A DNA stretch of 35,417 nt. Source: JBMOLL01 sp049325415. Its GTDB lineage: Bacteria > Bacteroidota > Bacteroidia > Bacteroidales > GCA-2748055. The position numbers and the translations under genes are program-made. The notes beneath the pieces were generated by a model. It saw nothing but the letters and a program-made list of their open reading frames with translations, made no database searches and was not told the DNA's origin. This document shows, piece after piece, positions 6,383 to 15,598 of the stretch. The stretch spans positions 1 through 35,417 of the forward strand of contig JBMOLL010000121.1 of assembly GCA_049325415.1 (NCBI GenBank). The letters run 5' to 3'. How positions within the stretch are numbered: the stretch's first letter is position 1; every line of letters starts with the position of its first letter.

Positions 6383-9321
6383 TGTATCTGAACACCCACT
6401 CCTATTACAGTCTGCGCTACGGGACCATGGCTGTAGAAACGCTCGTGGAGACGGCGGCAGCTCAGGGTATCCCTGTTATGGCCCTGACCGACATCAATAA
6501 TTCGACGGGCATTATCGATTTTGTCAGGACGGCACTGGCTCACGGGATCGATCCGGTGGCCGGGATCGAGTTCCGCGACGGTGACACCTTTCTTTACACC
6601 GGTCTGGCCCGGAATCTGAACGGGTTCAGGGAACTGAACACCTTTCTTTCCTATCATAACGAGACCGGGGTTGCGCTTCCCCGGAATGCACCGCGCCTGG
6701 ACGATGTATGGTTTATATACAGTTTCGACCGTTATCCGGAGCGTCCGTTGTATGAGAATGAGCTGATCGGGGTGCGGCCGGAAGAAGTGAACCGGATTCT
6801 TTACTCTCCCTGGAACAGGGACCGTTCGAGGCTGGTCATACGTCACCCGGTAACCTTTCTGAAACGTGAGGACCGCGAGTTGCACCGTCACCTGCGGGCC
6901 ATAGATCACAACCTGTTGCTGAGCCGGCTGAACGAGTCTCAGCTGGCCGGAGAGAACGAGTTGCTGCTTCCACCCGATCTGCTTCTTCTGGCATACCAGG
7001 ATTACCCGGAACTGAAGAGGAATACGGAGCGTCTTCTGGCCGACTGCCGGATCGGGATCGACTTCACCACGGTGAAGAACAAGAAGACCTTTACCGGAAC
7101 CCGTTACGACGATAAGGTCCTGCTGACCAAACTCGCCCTGGAGGGAATGGTGTACCGTTACGGGAAATCGAACAAGGAGGCACTCCGGCGGATCAATCAT
7201 GAGCTGGATGTGATCGACCGGCTGGGTTTTTCCTCCTATTTCCTGATCACCTGGGATGTGATCCGTTATTCCATGTCGAGGGGCTTCTACCATGTGGGGC
7301 GCGGAAGCGGAGCCAATTCCATTGTGGCTTACTGTCTCAGGATCACGGATGTGGATCCGATTGACCTGGACCTGTACTTCGAGCGTTTTATCAACCCGAA
7401 AAGAACCAGTCCGCCCGATTTCGACATCGATTTTTCCTGGAAGGAAAGGGATGATGTGCTGGATTATATCTTCAAGCGCTACGGAAGGAAGCATACGGCC
7501 CTGATCGGCACCATGTCGACCTTTCGCGACCGTTCGATCTTCCGGGAACTCGGTAAGGTGTACGGTTTACCCAGGGAGGAGATCGACCGTCTGGTGAACG
7601 ATCCGCAGGACGTCATGAACAGCGGACCTGTCACCGATCGCATTATGCGTATCGGAAGCCGGCTGATGGACTTCCCCAATATGCGGAGCATACATGCCGG
7701 AGGGGTGCTGATTTCGGAGGAGCCGATCACCACTTACACGGCGCTCGATATGCCGCCCAAGGGCCTTCCCACCACCCAGTGGGATATGTATGTAGCCGAG
7801 GCGCTTGGCTATGAGAAGCTGGACGTACTGAGCCAGCGGGGGATCGGTCATATCCGGGAGAGTGCAGAGATCATTGAGGAGAACCGCGGTATCCGGGTGG
7901 ATGTTCACCGGGTGGACCAGTTTAAAAGGGATCCGGAGGTGCTGCGCCAGCTCCGGGAGGGAGAGACCAACGGCTGTTTTTACATTGAGAGCCCGGCCAT
8001 GCGCGGGCAGCTGAAGAAGCTGCGCTGCGACAATTACCGGAGCCTGGTGGCTGCCAGTTCGATTATCCGGCCGGGGGTGGCCCGCTCGGGGATGATGAAG
8101 GAGTATATTCACCGTTTTCATCACCCTGATGATTTCGAGTACCTGCACCCGATCCTGGAGGAGCAGTTGAAGGAGACCTACGGGGTGATGGTCTATCAGG
8201 AGGATGTGATCAAGGTCTGTCATCACTTCGCCGGACTCGACCTGGCCGACGCCGACGTGCTCCGCCGCGCCATGAGCGGGAAATACAGGTCGAGCCGGGA
8301 GTTTGACCGGATTGCCCAAAAATTCTTTGATCAGTGCATGGCCATCGGGCATTCCGAGGAGCTGACCCGGGAGGTATGGCGCCAGATCAGTTCCTTTGCG
8401 GGCTATTCCTTTTCGAAGGCACATTCGGCTTCCTTCGCTGTGGAAAGTTTCCAGTCGCTTTACCTGAAGACCCACTTTCCGCTTGAATTCATGGTGGCAG
8501 TCATCAATAATTTCGGAGGGTATTACCGGACCTGGGTTTATGTGAATGAAGCAAAGCGGTGGGGAGGGCAGATTCATCTTCCCTGCGTGAATCACAGCCG
8601 GATAAAGACCTCTATCTCCGGGAGCGATATTTACCTGGGATTTATTCACATACAGAACCTGGAGAGTGACCTGGCCTCCCGGATTGTGGAAGAGCGGGAA
8701 CGTGGCGGGGAGTACAGAAACATTCCCGATTTTCTGAGCCGTGTTCCTGCAGGAACAGAGCAGATGATCATCCTGATCAGGACGGATGCTTTCCGTTTCA
8801 CGGGAAAAACAAAGAAGGAACTGTTATGGGAAACGCACCTGTTGCTCGGAAAATATACAGTCAGGGAAAAGGCTCATGAGCTCTTTCCCGTGCAGGGCAA
8901 ACGGTTTTCCCTTCCCGAACTGGAGCAATCGGCCGATGAGGATGCCTATGATGAGATGGAGCTGCTGGGTTTTACGGTTAGCCTCTCCCCTTTCGACCTG
9001 CTAATCACCCCGTTCAGGGGAGAGATCAATGCCCGCGACATGATGGCTCATGTCGGGAAGAAGGTAAGGATGGTGGGTAATCTGGTTACGATCAAATATG
9101 TCAGGACCGTGAAGCATGAATGGATGCATTTCGGCACTTTTCTGGATGTAACGGGTGAATTCTTTGACGTGGTGAATTTCCCGGCTTCCCTGAAGAATTA
9201 TCCCTATAAAGGCAAGGGGGTTTATCTTCTGCTCGGTACGATTACCGAGGAGAACGGTTTTCCCGGCCTGACGGTGGAGAAAATGGCCAAACTGCCCTTC
9301 CGTCCAGATCCACGTTATTAG
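6382..9321 (+). CDS. DnaE-type DNA polymerase III alpha subunit, short error-prone type
   Basis: 979 residues, shorter than replicative DnaE (about 1160). Order: PHP-like N-terminus, Pol3 palm, fingers, HhH region, C-terminal OB-fold. The palm is intact: GRGSGANSIVAYCL, PDFDIDF (residues 345-351, catalytic aspartates), YQEDVIKV, FSKAHSASFA. The PHP domain is degenerate: the usual HxH is NTH (residues 4-6) and LTDH is LTDI, so metal binding and proofreading are unlikely. The C-terminal tau-binding part of replicative DnaE appears absent. Combined with coupling to a Y-family polymerase and a LexA-like repressor, this points to an ImuC/DnaE2-like damage-tolerance role rather than chromosome replication (inference). 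The last codon overlaps the convergent relA stop by 4 nt. Confidence 0.9.
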   Translation: MYLNTHSYYSLRYGTMAVETLVETAAAQGIPVMALTDINNSTGIIDFVRTALAHGIDPVAGIEFRDGDTFLYTGLARNLNGFRELNTFLSYHNETGVALPRNAPRLDDVWFIYSFDRYPERPLYENELIGVRPEEVNRILYSPWNRDRSRLVIRHPVTFLKREDRELHRHLRAIDHNLLLSRLNESQLAGENELLLPPDLLLLAYQDYPELKRNTERLLADCRIGIDFTTVKNKKTFTGTRYDDKVLLTKLALEGMVYRYGKSNKEALRRINHELDVIDRLGFSSYFLITWDVIRYSMSRGFYHVGRGSGANSIVAYCLRITDVDPIDLDLYFERFINPKRTSPPDFDIDFSWKERDDVLDYIFKRYGRKHTALIGTMSTFRDRSIFRELGKVYGLPREEIDRLVNDPQDVMNSGPVTDRIMRIGSRLMDFPNMRSIHAGGVLISEEPITTYTALDMPPKGLPTTQWDMYVAEALGYEKLDVLSQRGIGHIRESAEIIEENRGIRVDVHRVDQFKRDPEVLRQLREGETNGCFYIESPAMRGQLKKLRCDNYRSLVAASSIIRPGVARSGMMKEYIHRFHHPDDFEYLHPILEEQLKETYGVMVYQEDVIKVCHHFAGLDLADADVLRRAMSGKYRSSREFDRIAQKFFDQCMAIGHSEELTREVWRQISSFAGYSFSKAHSASFAVESFQSLYLKTHFPLEFMVAVINNFGGYYRTWVYVNEAKRWGGQIHLPCVNHSRIKTSISGSDIYLGFIHIQNLESDLASRIVEERERGGEYRNIPDFLSRVPAGTEQMIILIRTDAFRFTGKTKKELLWETHLLLGKYTVREKAHELFPVQGKRFSLPELEQSADEDAYDEMELLGFTVSLSPFDLLITPFRGEINARDMMAHVGKKVRMVGNLVTIKYVRTVKHEWMHFGTFLDVTGEFFDVVNFPASLKNYPYKGKGVYLLLGTITEENGFPGLTVEKMAKLPFRPDPRY

Positions 9322-11531
9322 CTTCCGGTATCAACCCGACGGACATTGATGACGCCGCGAACCTTTTTCAGTTTTCGGATCATGGCTTCAAGATGCTGTG
9401 TGTTTTTCACCATCAGGGTGATGGTCCCGTCGAACATCCCGTCGTTGGAATCGATGGAAATGGATCGCATATTGACCTGGAGATCCTTGGAGATCACATC
9501 GGAGATACTGCTGACAATGCCAATGTCGTCGACCCCTGTAACCCTCAGTGCCACCGTGAAAAAAGCTTCCTTTTCGGTGCGGGTCCACCTGGCCCTGACC
9601 ACCCTGTAGCCGAAGCGGGAGATCATTTCGTGGGCATTCGGACAATTCATCCGGTGGATGGTAATACCCGAGCCTATCGTCACAAAACCAAAGATGTCGT
9701 CGCCCTGGATCGGGTTACAGCATTTGGCAAAGCGATATTCCACGTTCGACAGGCGTTCATCGATCAGCAGGAAGTCGTTGGAGGAATCAACTGCCTGTCT
9801 GATAATCTTTGATACCGCCTGTTCATCAATGGGTGTTGTCCGGTATTCATGCTCTTCCTCTTCTGCGGAAAGAAGGATTTTTATCTCCAGGAGGTCGATC
9901 TTTTCGGTAGCGATATCAAAATACAGGTCAATGGCATCTTTCAGTTTATAATGCCGGAGGATTTTCCTGATATTGGTGTCGTCGTAATCGATTTTCCAGT
10001 TTTTCAGGCGGCGCTTGAGTATTTCCTTTCCGTTTTCCGCCTCTTTCAGTTTTTCTTCCTTCAGGGCCTGTTTTATCTTCCCTTTGGCTTTGGAAGTGAC
10101 TGCGAAGTTTATCCAGTCGAGTTTTGGCTTTTGAGTCTTGGAACGGAGTATCTCCACCTTATCGCCGTTTTTCATCTGGTAGCGGATGGGAACATTTTTT
10201 CCGTTCACTCTTGCTCCGACACAGGATGCTCCCACGGCTGTGTGTATATCAAAGGCAAAGTCGAGCACCGTGGCTTTCTCCGGAAACTTTTTCAATTCGC
10301 CGTTAGGGGTGAATACAAAGATCTCCTTGCTGTACTGGGCCAGTTTAAGTTCATCGATCAGCGTTCCGGCTTCCTCCTTATTGGTTTCCAGCATTTCCCT
10401 GACCATCGAAAGCCACTGGTCAATCCGGTCCTGTCCTTCAATGCCTTTGTATTTCCAGTGAGCGGCAAGGCCCTTTTCTGCAATTTCGTTCATGCGGCGG
10501 GTTCTGATCTGCACCTCCACCCATTCACCGCCGGGAATGATCACCGTGGTGTGCAGTGATTCATAGCCGTTTGATTTGGGTACGGAGATCCAGTCGCGCA
10601 GGCGCTCAGGATTTGGCTGATAGAAATCGGTAACGATGGAATAGGCACGCCAGCAATACTCCTTTTCCTTTTTTGGCGGACTTTCCAGAATAATCCGGAT
10701 GGCAAACTTATCGTATACTTCTTCGAAGTCTACATTTTGCTGTCTCATTTTTCGCCAGATGGAAGAGATAGCTTTGGTACGGCCCTTAATTTCAAAAACA
10801 AAGCCTTCATTTTCAAGGCCCTCCCTGATAGGCTTTATAAAGCGCTGTATGAACCTGTTCCTTTGAGCCGTTGATTCGGTAAGTTTTTCCGAAATTCCGG
10901 CATAGGCTTCCTTTTCCAGGATGCTCATGGAGATATCCTCCATTTCCGACATCATGTTGTACAGGCCTAGCCGGTGAGCCAGTGCAGAATAAAGGTATTT
11001 GGCCTCGCAGGCAAGGGCTATCTGCTGTTCCTCCGGGACCTGACCAATCTGCCGCATGGTATAGAGGCGGTCGGCCAGTTTAATCAGAATGACCCTGTAA
11101 TCTGACGAAAGCGTCAGGATGAGGTTCAGCATATGATCACCCTGGTTTTTGTCGGGGACCCCCGAAAACTGGTTTATTTTGAGTAATTCCCTGATGATCA
11201 GATCGATCTTGTCGCCCATGACCTGTTTTAGTTCTTTCGGGGGCACACCGGTAAGATTAACAAATTCAAACAGCAGGGCAGCGGCAACAGAAACGGCATC
11301 GAGGCCGAGTTCGCTTGCTGCGATCCGTGCGAGCTGAACTGCATGGGCCACGACATGTTCGCCCCATTTCTCATCCTGATCGCTGCTTTTATCCAGAATA
11401 AGGTAATAGGCTTTTCGGATCAGTGCTATCCCCTCTTTATCATATTCCGGCTTGCAAATCCTCAGCAGGCTTCGATACTGCCTGATGATCTGCCGCTCGA
11501 TATGCGGTGCAAATTTCTTTATACTTTCCAT
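9318..11531 (-). CDS. relA: RelA/SpoT-family (p)ppGpp synthetase, hydrolase domain degenerate
   Basis: 737 residues from ATG 11529-11531 (an in-frame TTG two codons upstream is possible). Order: pseudo-HD domain (residues about 30-190), synthetase (about 230-380), TGS (about 400-460), linker, ACT. The synthetase is conserved: GRTKAISSIWRKM, RLRD (RxKD-like charge motif), KSNGYESLHTTV, EVQIRT, EKGLAAHWKYK. In the HD domain the first His survives (HAVQLARI), but the HD pair is Phe-Glu in AALLFEFVNLTG and the downstream E-D is Asn-Leu, so ppGpp hydrolysis should be lost. TGS (IFVFTPNGELKKFPEKATVL) and the C-terminal ACT suit ribosome sensing. It begins 12 nt after the TPR-kinase stop, so the two genes are probably co-transcribed. 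Confidence 0.92.
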   Translation of the reverse strand: MESIKKFAPHIERQIIRQYRSLLRICKPEYDKEGIALIRKAYYLILDKSSDQDEKWGEHVVAHAVQLARIAASELGLDAVSVAAALLFEFVNLTGVPPKELKQVMGDKIDLIIRELLKINQFSGVPDKNQGDHMLNLILTLSSDYRVILIKLADRLYTMRQIGQVPEEQQIALACEAKYLYSALAHRLGLYNMMSEMEDISMSILEKEAYAGISEKLTESTAQRNRFIQRFIKPIREGLENEGFVFEIKGRTKAISSIWRKMRQQNVDFEEVYDKFAIRIILESPPKKEKEYCWRAYSIVTDFYQPNPERLRDWISVPKSNGYESLHTTVIIPGGEWVEVQIRTRRMNEIAEKGLAAHWKYKGIEGQDRIDQWLSMVREMLETNKEEAGTLIDELKLAQYSKEIFVFTPNGELKKFPEKATVLDFAFDIHTAVGASCVGARVNGKNVPIRYQMKNGDKVEILRSKTQKPKLDWINFAVTSKAKGKIKQALKEEKLKEAENGKEILKRRLKNWKIDYDDTNIRKILRHYKLKDAIDLYFDIATEKIDLLEIKILLSAEEEEHEYRTTPIDEQAVSKIIRQAVDSSNDFLLIDERLSNVEYRFAKCCNPIQGDDIFGFVTIGSGITIHRMNCPNAHEMISRFGYRVVRARWTRTEKEAFFTVALRVTGVDDIGIVSSISDVISKDLQVNMRSISIDSNDGMFDGTITLMVKNTQHLEAMIRKLKKVRGVINVRRVDTGS

Positions 11532-11543
11532 TAGCAACCCGAA

Positions 11544-13874
11544 TTACTCTTTACAGCAATTATTGCCGGCACAGGGAATCCTGACCCTGAACAACGAGCC
11601 TTCTCCTTCCCTGCTTTCGATCTCCATGCTGCCATTATGAAGTTTTATGAATTCGTGGACCATGGAAAGGCCGAGTCCTGATCCCCTTTCATTTTCAGTG
11701 CCTTTTCTGCTCCATCCGCCATTACCTTCGCGGATCTTATGCAGTGCCTCTTCCGGAATTCCAATACCATGGTCGATCACTTCAATGACCAGATACCTGT
11801 CCTTCAAGCCGGTATTCACAATAATTTCCGAATGACGGTTGGAGAATTTGATGGCATTCATCAACAGGTTGCGAAGAACCGTACCGATCATCTGCTCATC
11901 AACCATGCATACCACCTTTCCGGAAGTATTGTTACGGATCACCAGGTCTTTTCCCCTGGCCGTCTGTTCCAGCAGGCTGATGCTGTTGAGTGTTATCAGT
12001 GCCACGTCGGTTTTTTGAGGAAAGAATTCAATATCCCCCTCCTGCATTTTTGTCCAGACAAGCAGGTTTTCCAGAAGTTCCAGTGAGGCAGATGCTGAAT
12101 TACTCAGATTGCTAATCAGTTTGCCCCGGTCGGAACTGCTTATGTTATTCTCGTTTTTACCCAGCATATTCAAAGCGGTGACCTGGTTTCCAATAGTGCC
12201 TCTCAGGTCATGGGCCACGATAGATAACAGCTTATCTTTGGTTTTGTTGAGTTTATCGAGCTTTACGTTTTGTTTGGTAATGGTGAGGTTTTTCTTCTCA
12301 AGCTGGAGGTTGATCTGTTTTTTTCGCTGGCTGTAATAGGCAACCACCAGCAAAAGCAGGGCGATGAGGACCACTGAAATGATCCCACCGACGATCAGGA
12401 TCTGTTGTTCCTGTATACGGTCACGGTTCAGGGCTTCCTGAAAGCGAAGGTTCTCATTTTCCTGTTCCAGTACCTGGGCATGATACCTGAACTCAAGTTC
12501 ACTCACCAGTTCCGAATTCTGGAAATAGAGCAAACTGTCGCTGTATTTTTTATAGAAGGTCATGTATTCATAGGCCTTCCTGAAATCACCTTCACCTGAA
12601 CTGATCGCCTGGAGCAATTCATAGGCATGTGAAATATGTTCAAGCGAACCAAGAATAAGTGCAGAATCCAGACCGGCATTGGCATATGTTGCAGCCTGGG
12701 TCAGCTGATCTTTCTTCAGATTGATGGTGCTTAGCAATAGCAGTGAGCGTGTGATTCCGTCCAGATCCCTCATGCCCTTTTTTATTTCCAGGGCCCTGGC
12801 TGTCAGTTCTTCGGCTTCTTTTAGCCTGTCGATCTCCGTATAGATTTCAGCCTGGTAGACATAGCAATTTGAAATGGCTTTCTGGTCGCCCAGTTCTTCC
12901 CTGATTTCAGTACCCTGTCTGAGGTAGTCAAGCGCCTTCTGGTACTCCCCCATTTCAGAGAAGTTTGTTCCCATATTGATCAGACAGTTCGATAACAGCT
13001 CCTTGTTATTCAATGATCTGCATATTGCAAGAGATTTTTTATAGTAGTCGTATGCTTTGGCGTACTGACCGCATTTATTATGTATGACCCCGATGTTAAG
13101 CAGGCATTTGGATACCTCCAGCATGTTCCCGTTCCTTTCATTAACTATCAGAGCTTTATTGAAGAATCTGATGCCCTCTTCGTAATTCCCCATCAGCACA
13201 TGCACATTTCCGATGTTAATCCATGCCTTGGTAAAGGAAGCAGAGTCGGCTTCAGCGATTTCGTACTCGAGCGACTGCTGGTAGCACATCAGGGCCTTGT
13301 CGTACTCGCCGTGATTTTTATAAATGATCCCCATATTATTCAGACAGCGGTTGATGCCTGCCGGGATATGATTTTCCATATAAAAGCCGAGGCAATTCTG
13401 GTAAGTCACCAGTGCAGAATCGAAACTTGCCCGAAACAGGAACTGGTTTCCTTTATTCACCCAGGCGTCATGATACCTGATCATGTTTCCGGCTTTGCTG
13501 AAGAAGGTCATCGCCTCATCAAAGCAATGCGAAGCTGCCGGATAGTCACCATGATAGGACCGCATCCGCCCCAGTTCATTAAGGGCCAGGCCTTTGGCCA
13601 GATCACGATTTTCAGGCTCGACTGCTTCTACCATCTGCTGGAGGCAGGTCTTCATCCTGACAGTGTCGGAGGAAAGGTAGAGCCTGGCCAGACTAATATA
13701 CAGTTCATTCCTGACACTGTCGACCCTGCAGGACTGAATGGCCTGAAGGAGACTGTCGGGCTCTGTAACAGTCTTTGCGCTGATATTGAAGGAGATAAGA
13801 CAGATCAGCAAAGTCCCGATCAATAAAACGTACTTCCGGGGAACAATTTCAGGGTTTGACATACCAGGCTCCAT
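11544..13874 (-). CDS. TPR-repeat sensor histidine kinase
   Basis: 776 residues from ATG 13872-13874 (Met5 is an alternative). A signal sequence (KYVLLIGTLLICLISFNI) is followed by about 400 residues of TPR repeats (YDKALMCYQQSLEYE, YEEGIRFFNKALIVNE, YAKAYDYYKKSLAI, YQKALDYLRQGTEI) in the periplasm, a membrane segment (ILIVGGIISVVLIALLLLVV), a coiled coil, HisKA with phospho-acceptor His555 in SIVAHDLRG, and HATPase with N box LLMNAIKFSN, G1 DHGIGIPEE and G2 GSGLGLSMVHEF. No receiver or DNA-binding domain is attached and no response regulator is adjacent. The C-terminus carries CAGNNCCKE, an unusual cysteine cluster. TPR kinases of this plan are abundant in Bacteroidota; ligands are unknown. 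It heads an operon with relA. Confidence 0.9.
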   Translation of the reverse strand: MEPGMSNPEIVPRKYVLLIGTLLICLISFNISAKTVTEPDSLLQAIQSCRVDSVRNELYISLARLYLSSDTVRMKTCLQQMVEAVEPENRDLAKGLALNELGRMRSYHGDYPAASHCFDEAMTFFSKAGNMIRYHDAWVNKGNQFLFRASFDSALVTYQNCLGFYMENHIPAGINRCLNNMGIIYKNHGEYDKALMCYQQSLEYEIAEADSASFTKAWINIGNVHVLMGNYEEGIRFFNKALIVNERNGNMLEVSKCLLNIGVIHNKCGQYAKAYDYYKKSLAICRSLNNKELLSNCLINMGTNFSEMGEYQKALDYLRQGTEIREELGDQKAISNCYVYQAEIYTEIDRLKEAEELTARALEIKKGMRDLDGITRSLLLLSTINLKKDQLTQAATYANAGLDSALILGSLEHISHAYELLQAISSGEGDFRKAYEYMTFYKKYSDSLLYFQNSELVSELEFRYHAQVLEQENENLRFQEALNRDRIQEQQILIVGGIISVVLIALLLLVVAYYSQRKKQINLQLEKKNLTITKQNVKLDKLNKTKDKLLSIVAHDLRGTIGNQVTALNMLGKNENNISSSDRGKLISNLSNSASASLELLENLLVWTKMQEGDIEFFPQKTDVALITLNSISLLEQTARGKDLVIRNNTSGKVVCMVDEQMIGTVLRNLLMNAIKFSNRHSEIIVNTGLKDRYLVIEVIDHGIGIPEEALHKIREGNGGWSRKGTENERGSGLGLSMVHEFIKLHNGSMEIESREGEGSLFRVRIPCAGNNCCKE

Positions 13875-13902
13875 TTATTCAACAGGGCAATTTCACTGGT
13901 TT

Positions 13903-13936
13903 CAAAAATACGAATTTTTGGTGCGAATCGTCCAAA
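13903..13936 (-). promoter_or_regulatory. Promoter of the TPR-kinase/relA operon
   Basis: Minus strand: TTTG (13933-13936), 22-nt spacer, TATTTTTG (13903-13910), an exact TAnnTTTG. The start point is predicted near 13894, 20 nt before the ATG. The match to the Bacteroidota sigma-ABfr consensus is good apart from a slightly long spacer. Confidence 0.55.
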
Positions 13937-13972
13937 ATCCCTTTTTACATTAAGCAGTAGCAATTTTTTTCC

Positions 13973-13980
13973 TTACTTTG
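13973..13980 (+). promoter_or_regulatory. Possible -7 element of the YfcC-family gene
   Basis: TTACTTTG differs from TAnnTTTG at one position and ends 16 nt before the start codon. No good -33. Tentative. Confidence 0.25.
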
Positions 13981-13996
13981 AAAGAAAGAGAAAGCA

Positions 13997-15595
13997 ATGA
14001 AGTCTTACAAAATACCTCATACCTACGTAATTATCGCCGGTTTTATTCTTTTTGCCGCTGTTTTAACCTGGATTGTTCCGGGAGGTAGTTTTGACCGCGA
14101 GCTGAAGGACGTCAATGGTACAATGCGGGAAGTTATTATAGATCAGTCGTTTCACTATGTTGAAAGCAGTCCGCAAACATGGCAGGTATTTTCCGCATTA
14201 TTCAAGGGATTCACAGATAAAGCCGACATCATTGTGTTTATCCTGGTAATCGGGGGGGCATTCTGGATCATGAATGAAAGCAAGGCGATTGATGTCGGCA
14301 TACAGACTTTCCTTCGGCTGGTACGGCGTCTTGAACGCTACCGGATCATCCGTTTTCTGGGCGTGGACAATATGGTGATCACGCTGCTCATGCTGGTATT
14401 CAGCGTATTCGGGGCCACCTTTGGCATGAGTGAGGAAACGATCGCCTTCATTATCATATTTGTGCCCTTATCGATATCCATGGGCTACGACTCAATCGTC
14501 GGGGTAAGTATGTGTTTTGTCGGAGCGGCTCTCGGATTTGCCGGAGCCCTGCTGAATCCTTTTACAATCGGCATTGCCCAGGGACTTTCCAATCTGCCGT
14601 TGTTCTCCGGAATTGAATACCGTCTTTTCTGCTGGCTGCTCATCAATATAGTGGGCATCACCTGGGTTCTTTTGTATGCCCGCCGGATCAGAAAAGATCC
14701 CCGGAGATCGCCCGTTTATGATGATGATGAATACTGGAGGGCAAAAGAGCATGCTGTGCTGGACAGAACAGCTTATTTTACTCCTGTATCGGCCTGGATT
14801 GTCTATTTTATTCTTCTGGCAGCAATGACAGCCTTCTCATTCTATTATCCCCGAACCACACTCAGTCTGGGCAACAGCAGTATGACCTGGTATATTATTC
14901 CCACTCTGACGGGTCTTTTTGCGCTGACAGGTTTTCTTTCACTCCGGAAATCGGTCCACTTTTTTATTCTTAATATGCTTTTGTTTACTATACTTTATCT
15001 GATTACCGGGGTAATGGGCTATGGCTGGTTCGTAATGGAGATAGCCTCCTTATTCCTGGCGATGGGGCTTGCATCGGGTATTGCGATGAACAGGAGTGCG
15101 AACCATATCACGCGGTTATTTATAAGCGGCATGAGTGATATTCTTTCGGCAGGTGTGGTTGTAGGTCTGGCTGGAGGTATTCTTGTTATTTTACAGGACG
15201 GTCAGATTATCGACACCTTATTATATAAGCTTGCAGGGTCGATGAAGGAAGCCGGGAAACTGGCTTCGGTGAGTGTGATGTACCTGATCCAGACCGGTAT
15301 AAACATCTTTATGCCAAGTGGTTCGGCCAAGGCGGCATTAACCATGCCTATGATGTCGCAGTTTTCAGACCTGATTGGTTTATCACGTCAGGCGACGGTT
15401 ATGGCCTTTCAGCTGGGAGATGGCTTTACCAACATGATCACCCCCACTTCCGGAGTGCTTATCGGAGTGCTGGGTGTGGCAAAAATACCTTTTGAAAAGT
15501 GGGTCAGGTGGATCGCCCCGTTCATGGTCATTCTCATCCTGCTGGGCTGGTTGTTGCTGATCCCAACCGTTACGATGAAACTTGGCGGATTCTGA
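13997..15595 (+). CDS. YfcC-family (C4-dicarboxylate carrier-like) membrane transporter
   Basis: 532 residues with about 11-12 hydrophobic membrane segments and almost no soluble domain. The family pattern is clear: IPHTYVIIAGFILFAAVLTW at the N-terminus with IVPGGSF following, GAFWIMNESKAIDVGI, GMSEETIAF, and the late conserved block NIFMPSGSAKAALTMP followed by QLGDGFTNMITPTSG. These belong to the YfcC/DcuC-like ion transporter superfamily branch. Substrates of YfcC proteins are not well defined; organic acids, amino acids or peptides are possible, so the substrate is left open. The start ATG 13997 is preceded by a purine-rich leader. It is convergent with the DUF6588 gene with only 3 nt between stops, and divergent from the TPR kinase. 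Confidence 0.87.
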   Translation: MKSYKIPHTYVIIAGFILFAAVLTWIVPGGSFDRELKDVNGTMREVIIDQSFHYVESSPQTWQVFSALFKGFTDKADIIVFILVIGGAFWIMNESKAIDVGIQTFLRLVRRLERYRIIRFLGVDNMVITLLMLVFSVFGATFGMSEETIAFIIIFVPLSISMGYDSIVGVSMCFVGAALGFAGALLNPFTIGIAQGLSNLPLFSGIEYRLFCWLLINIVGITWVLLYARRIRKDPRRSPVYDDDEYWRAKEHAVLDRTAYFTPVSAWIVYFILLAAMTAFSFYYPRTTLSLGNSSMTWYIIPTLTGLFALTGFLSLRKSVHFFILNMLLFTILYLITGVMGYGWFVMEIASLFLAMGLASGIAMNRSANHITRLFISGMSDILSAGVVVGLAGGILVILQDGQIIDTLLYKLAGSMKEAGKLASVSVMYLIQTGINIFMPSGSAKAALTMPMMSQFSDLIGLSRQATVMAFQLGDGFTNMITPTSGVLIGVLGVAKIPFEKWVRWIAPFMVILILLGWLLLIPTVTMKLGGF

Positions 15596-15598
15596 ATG

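Noticed and set aside
6400..9300. Long antisense frames over the dnaE-like and dinB genes
   Set aside because: They are mirrors of codon bias in GC-rich coding DNA; their translations are Pro/His/Arg-rich and resemble no protein.
9310..9330. Frameshift or fusion at the dnaE/relA junction
   Set aside because: Both genes end in normal stop codons that overlap by 4 nt on opposite strands; both C-termini are as expected.
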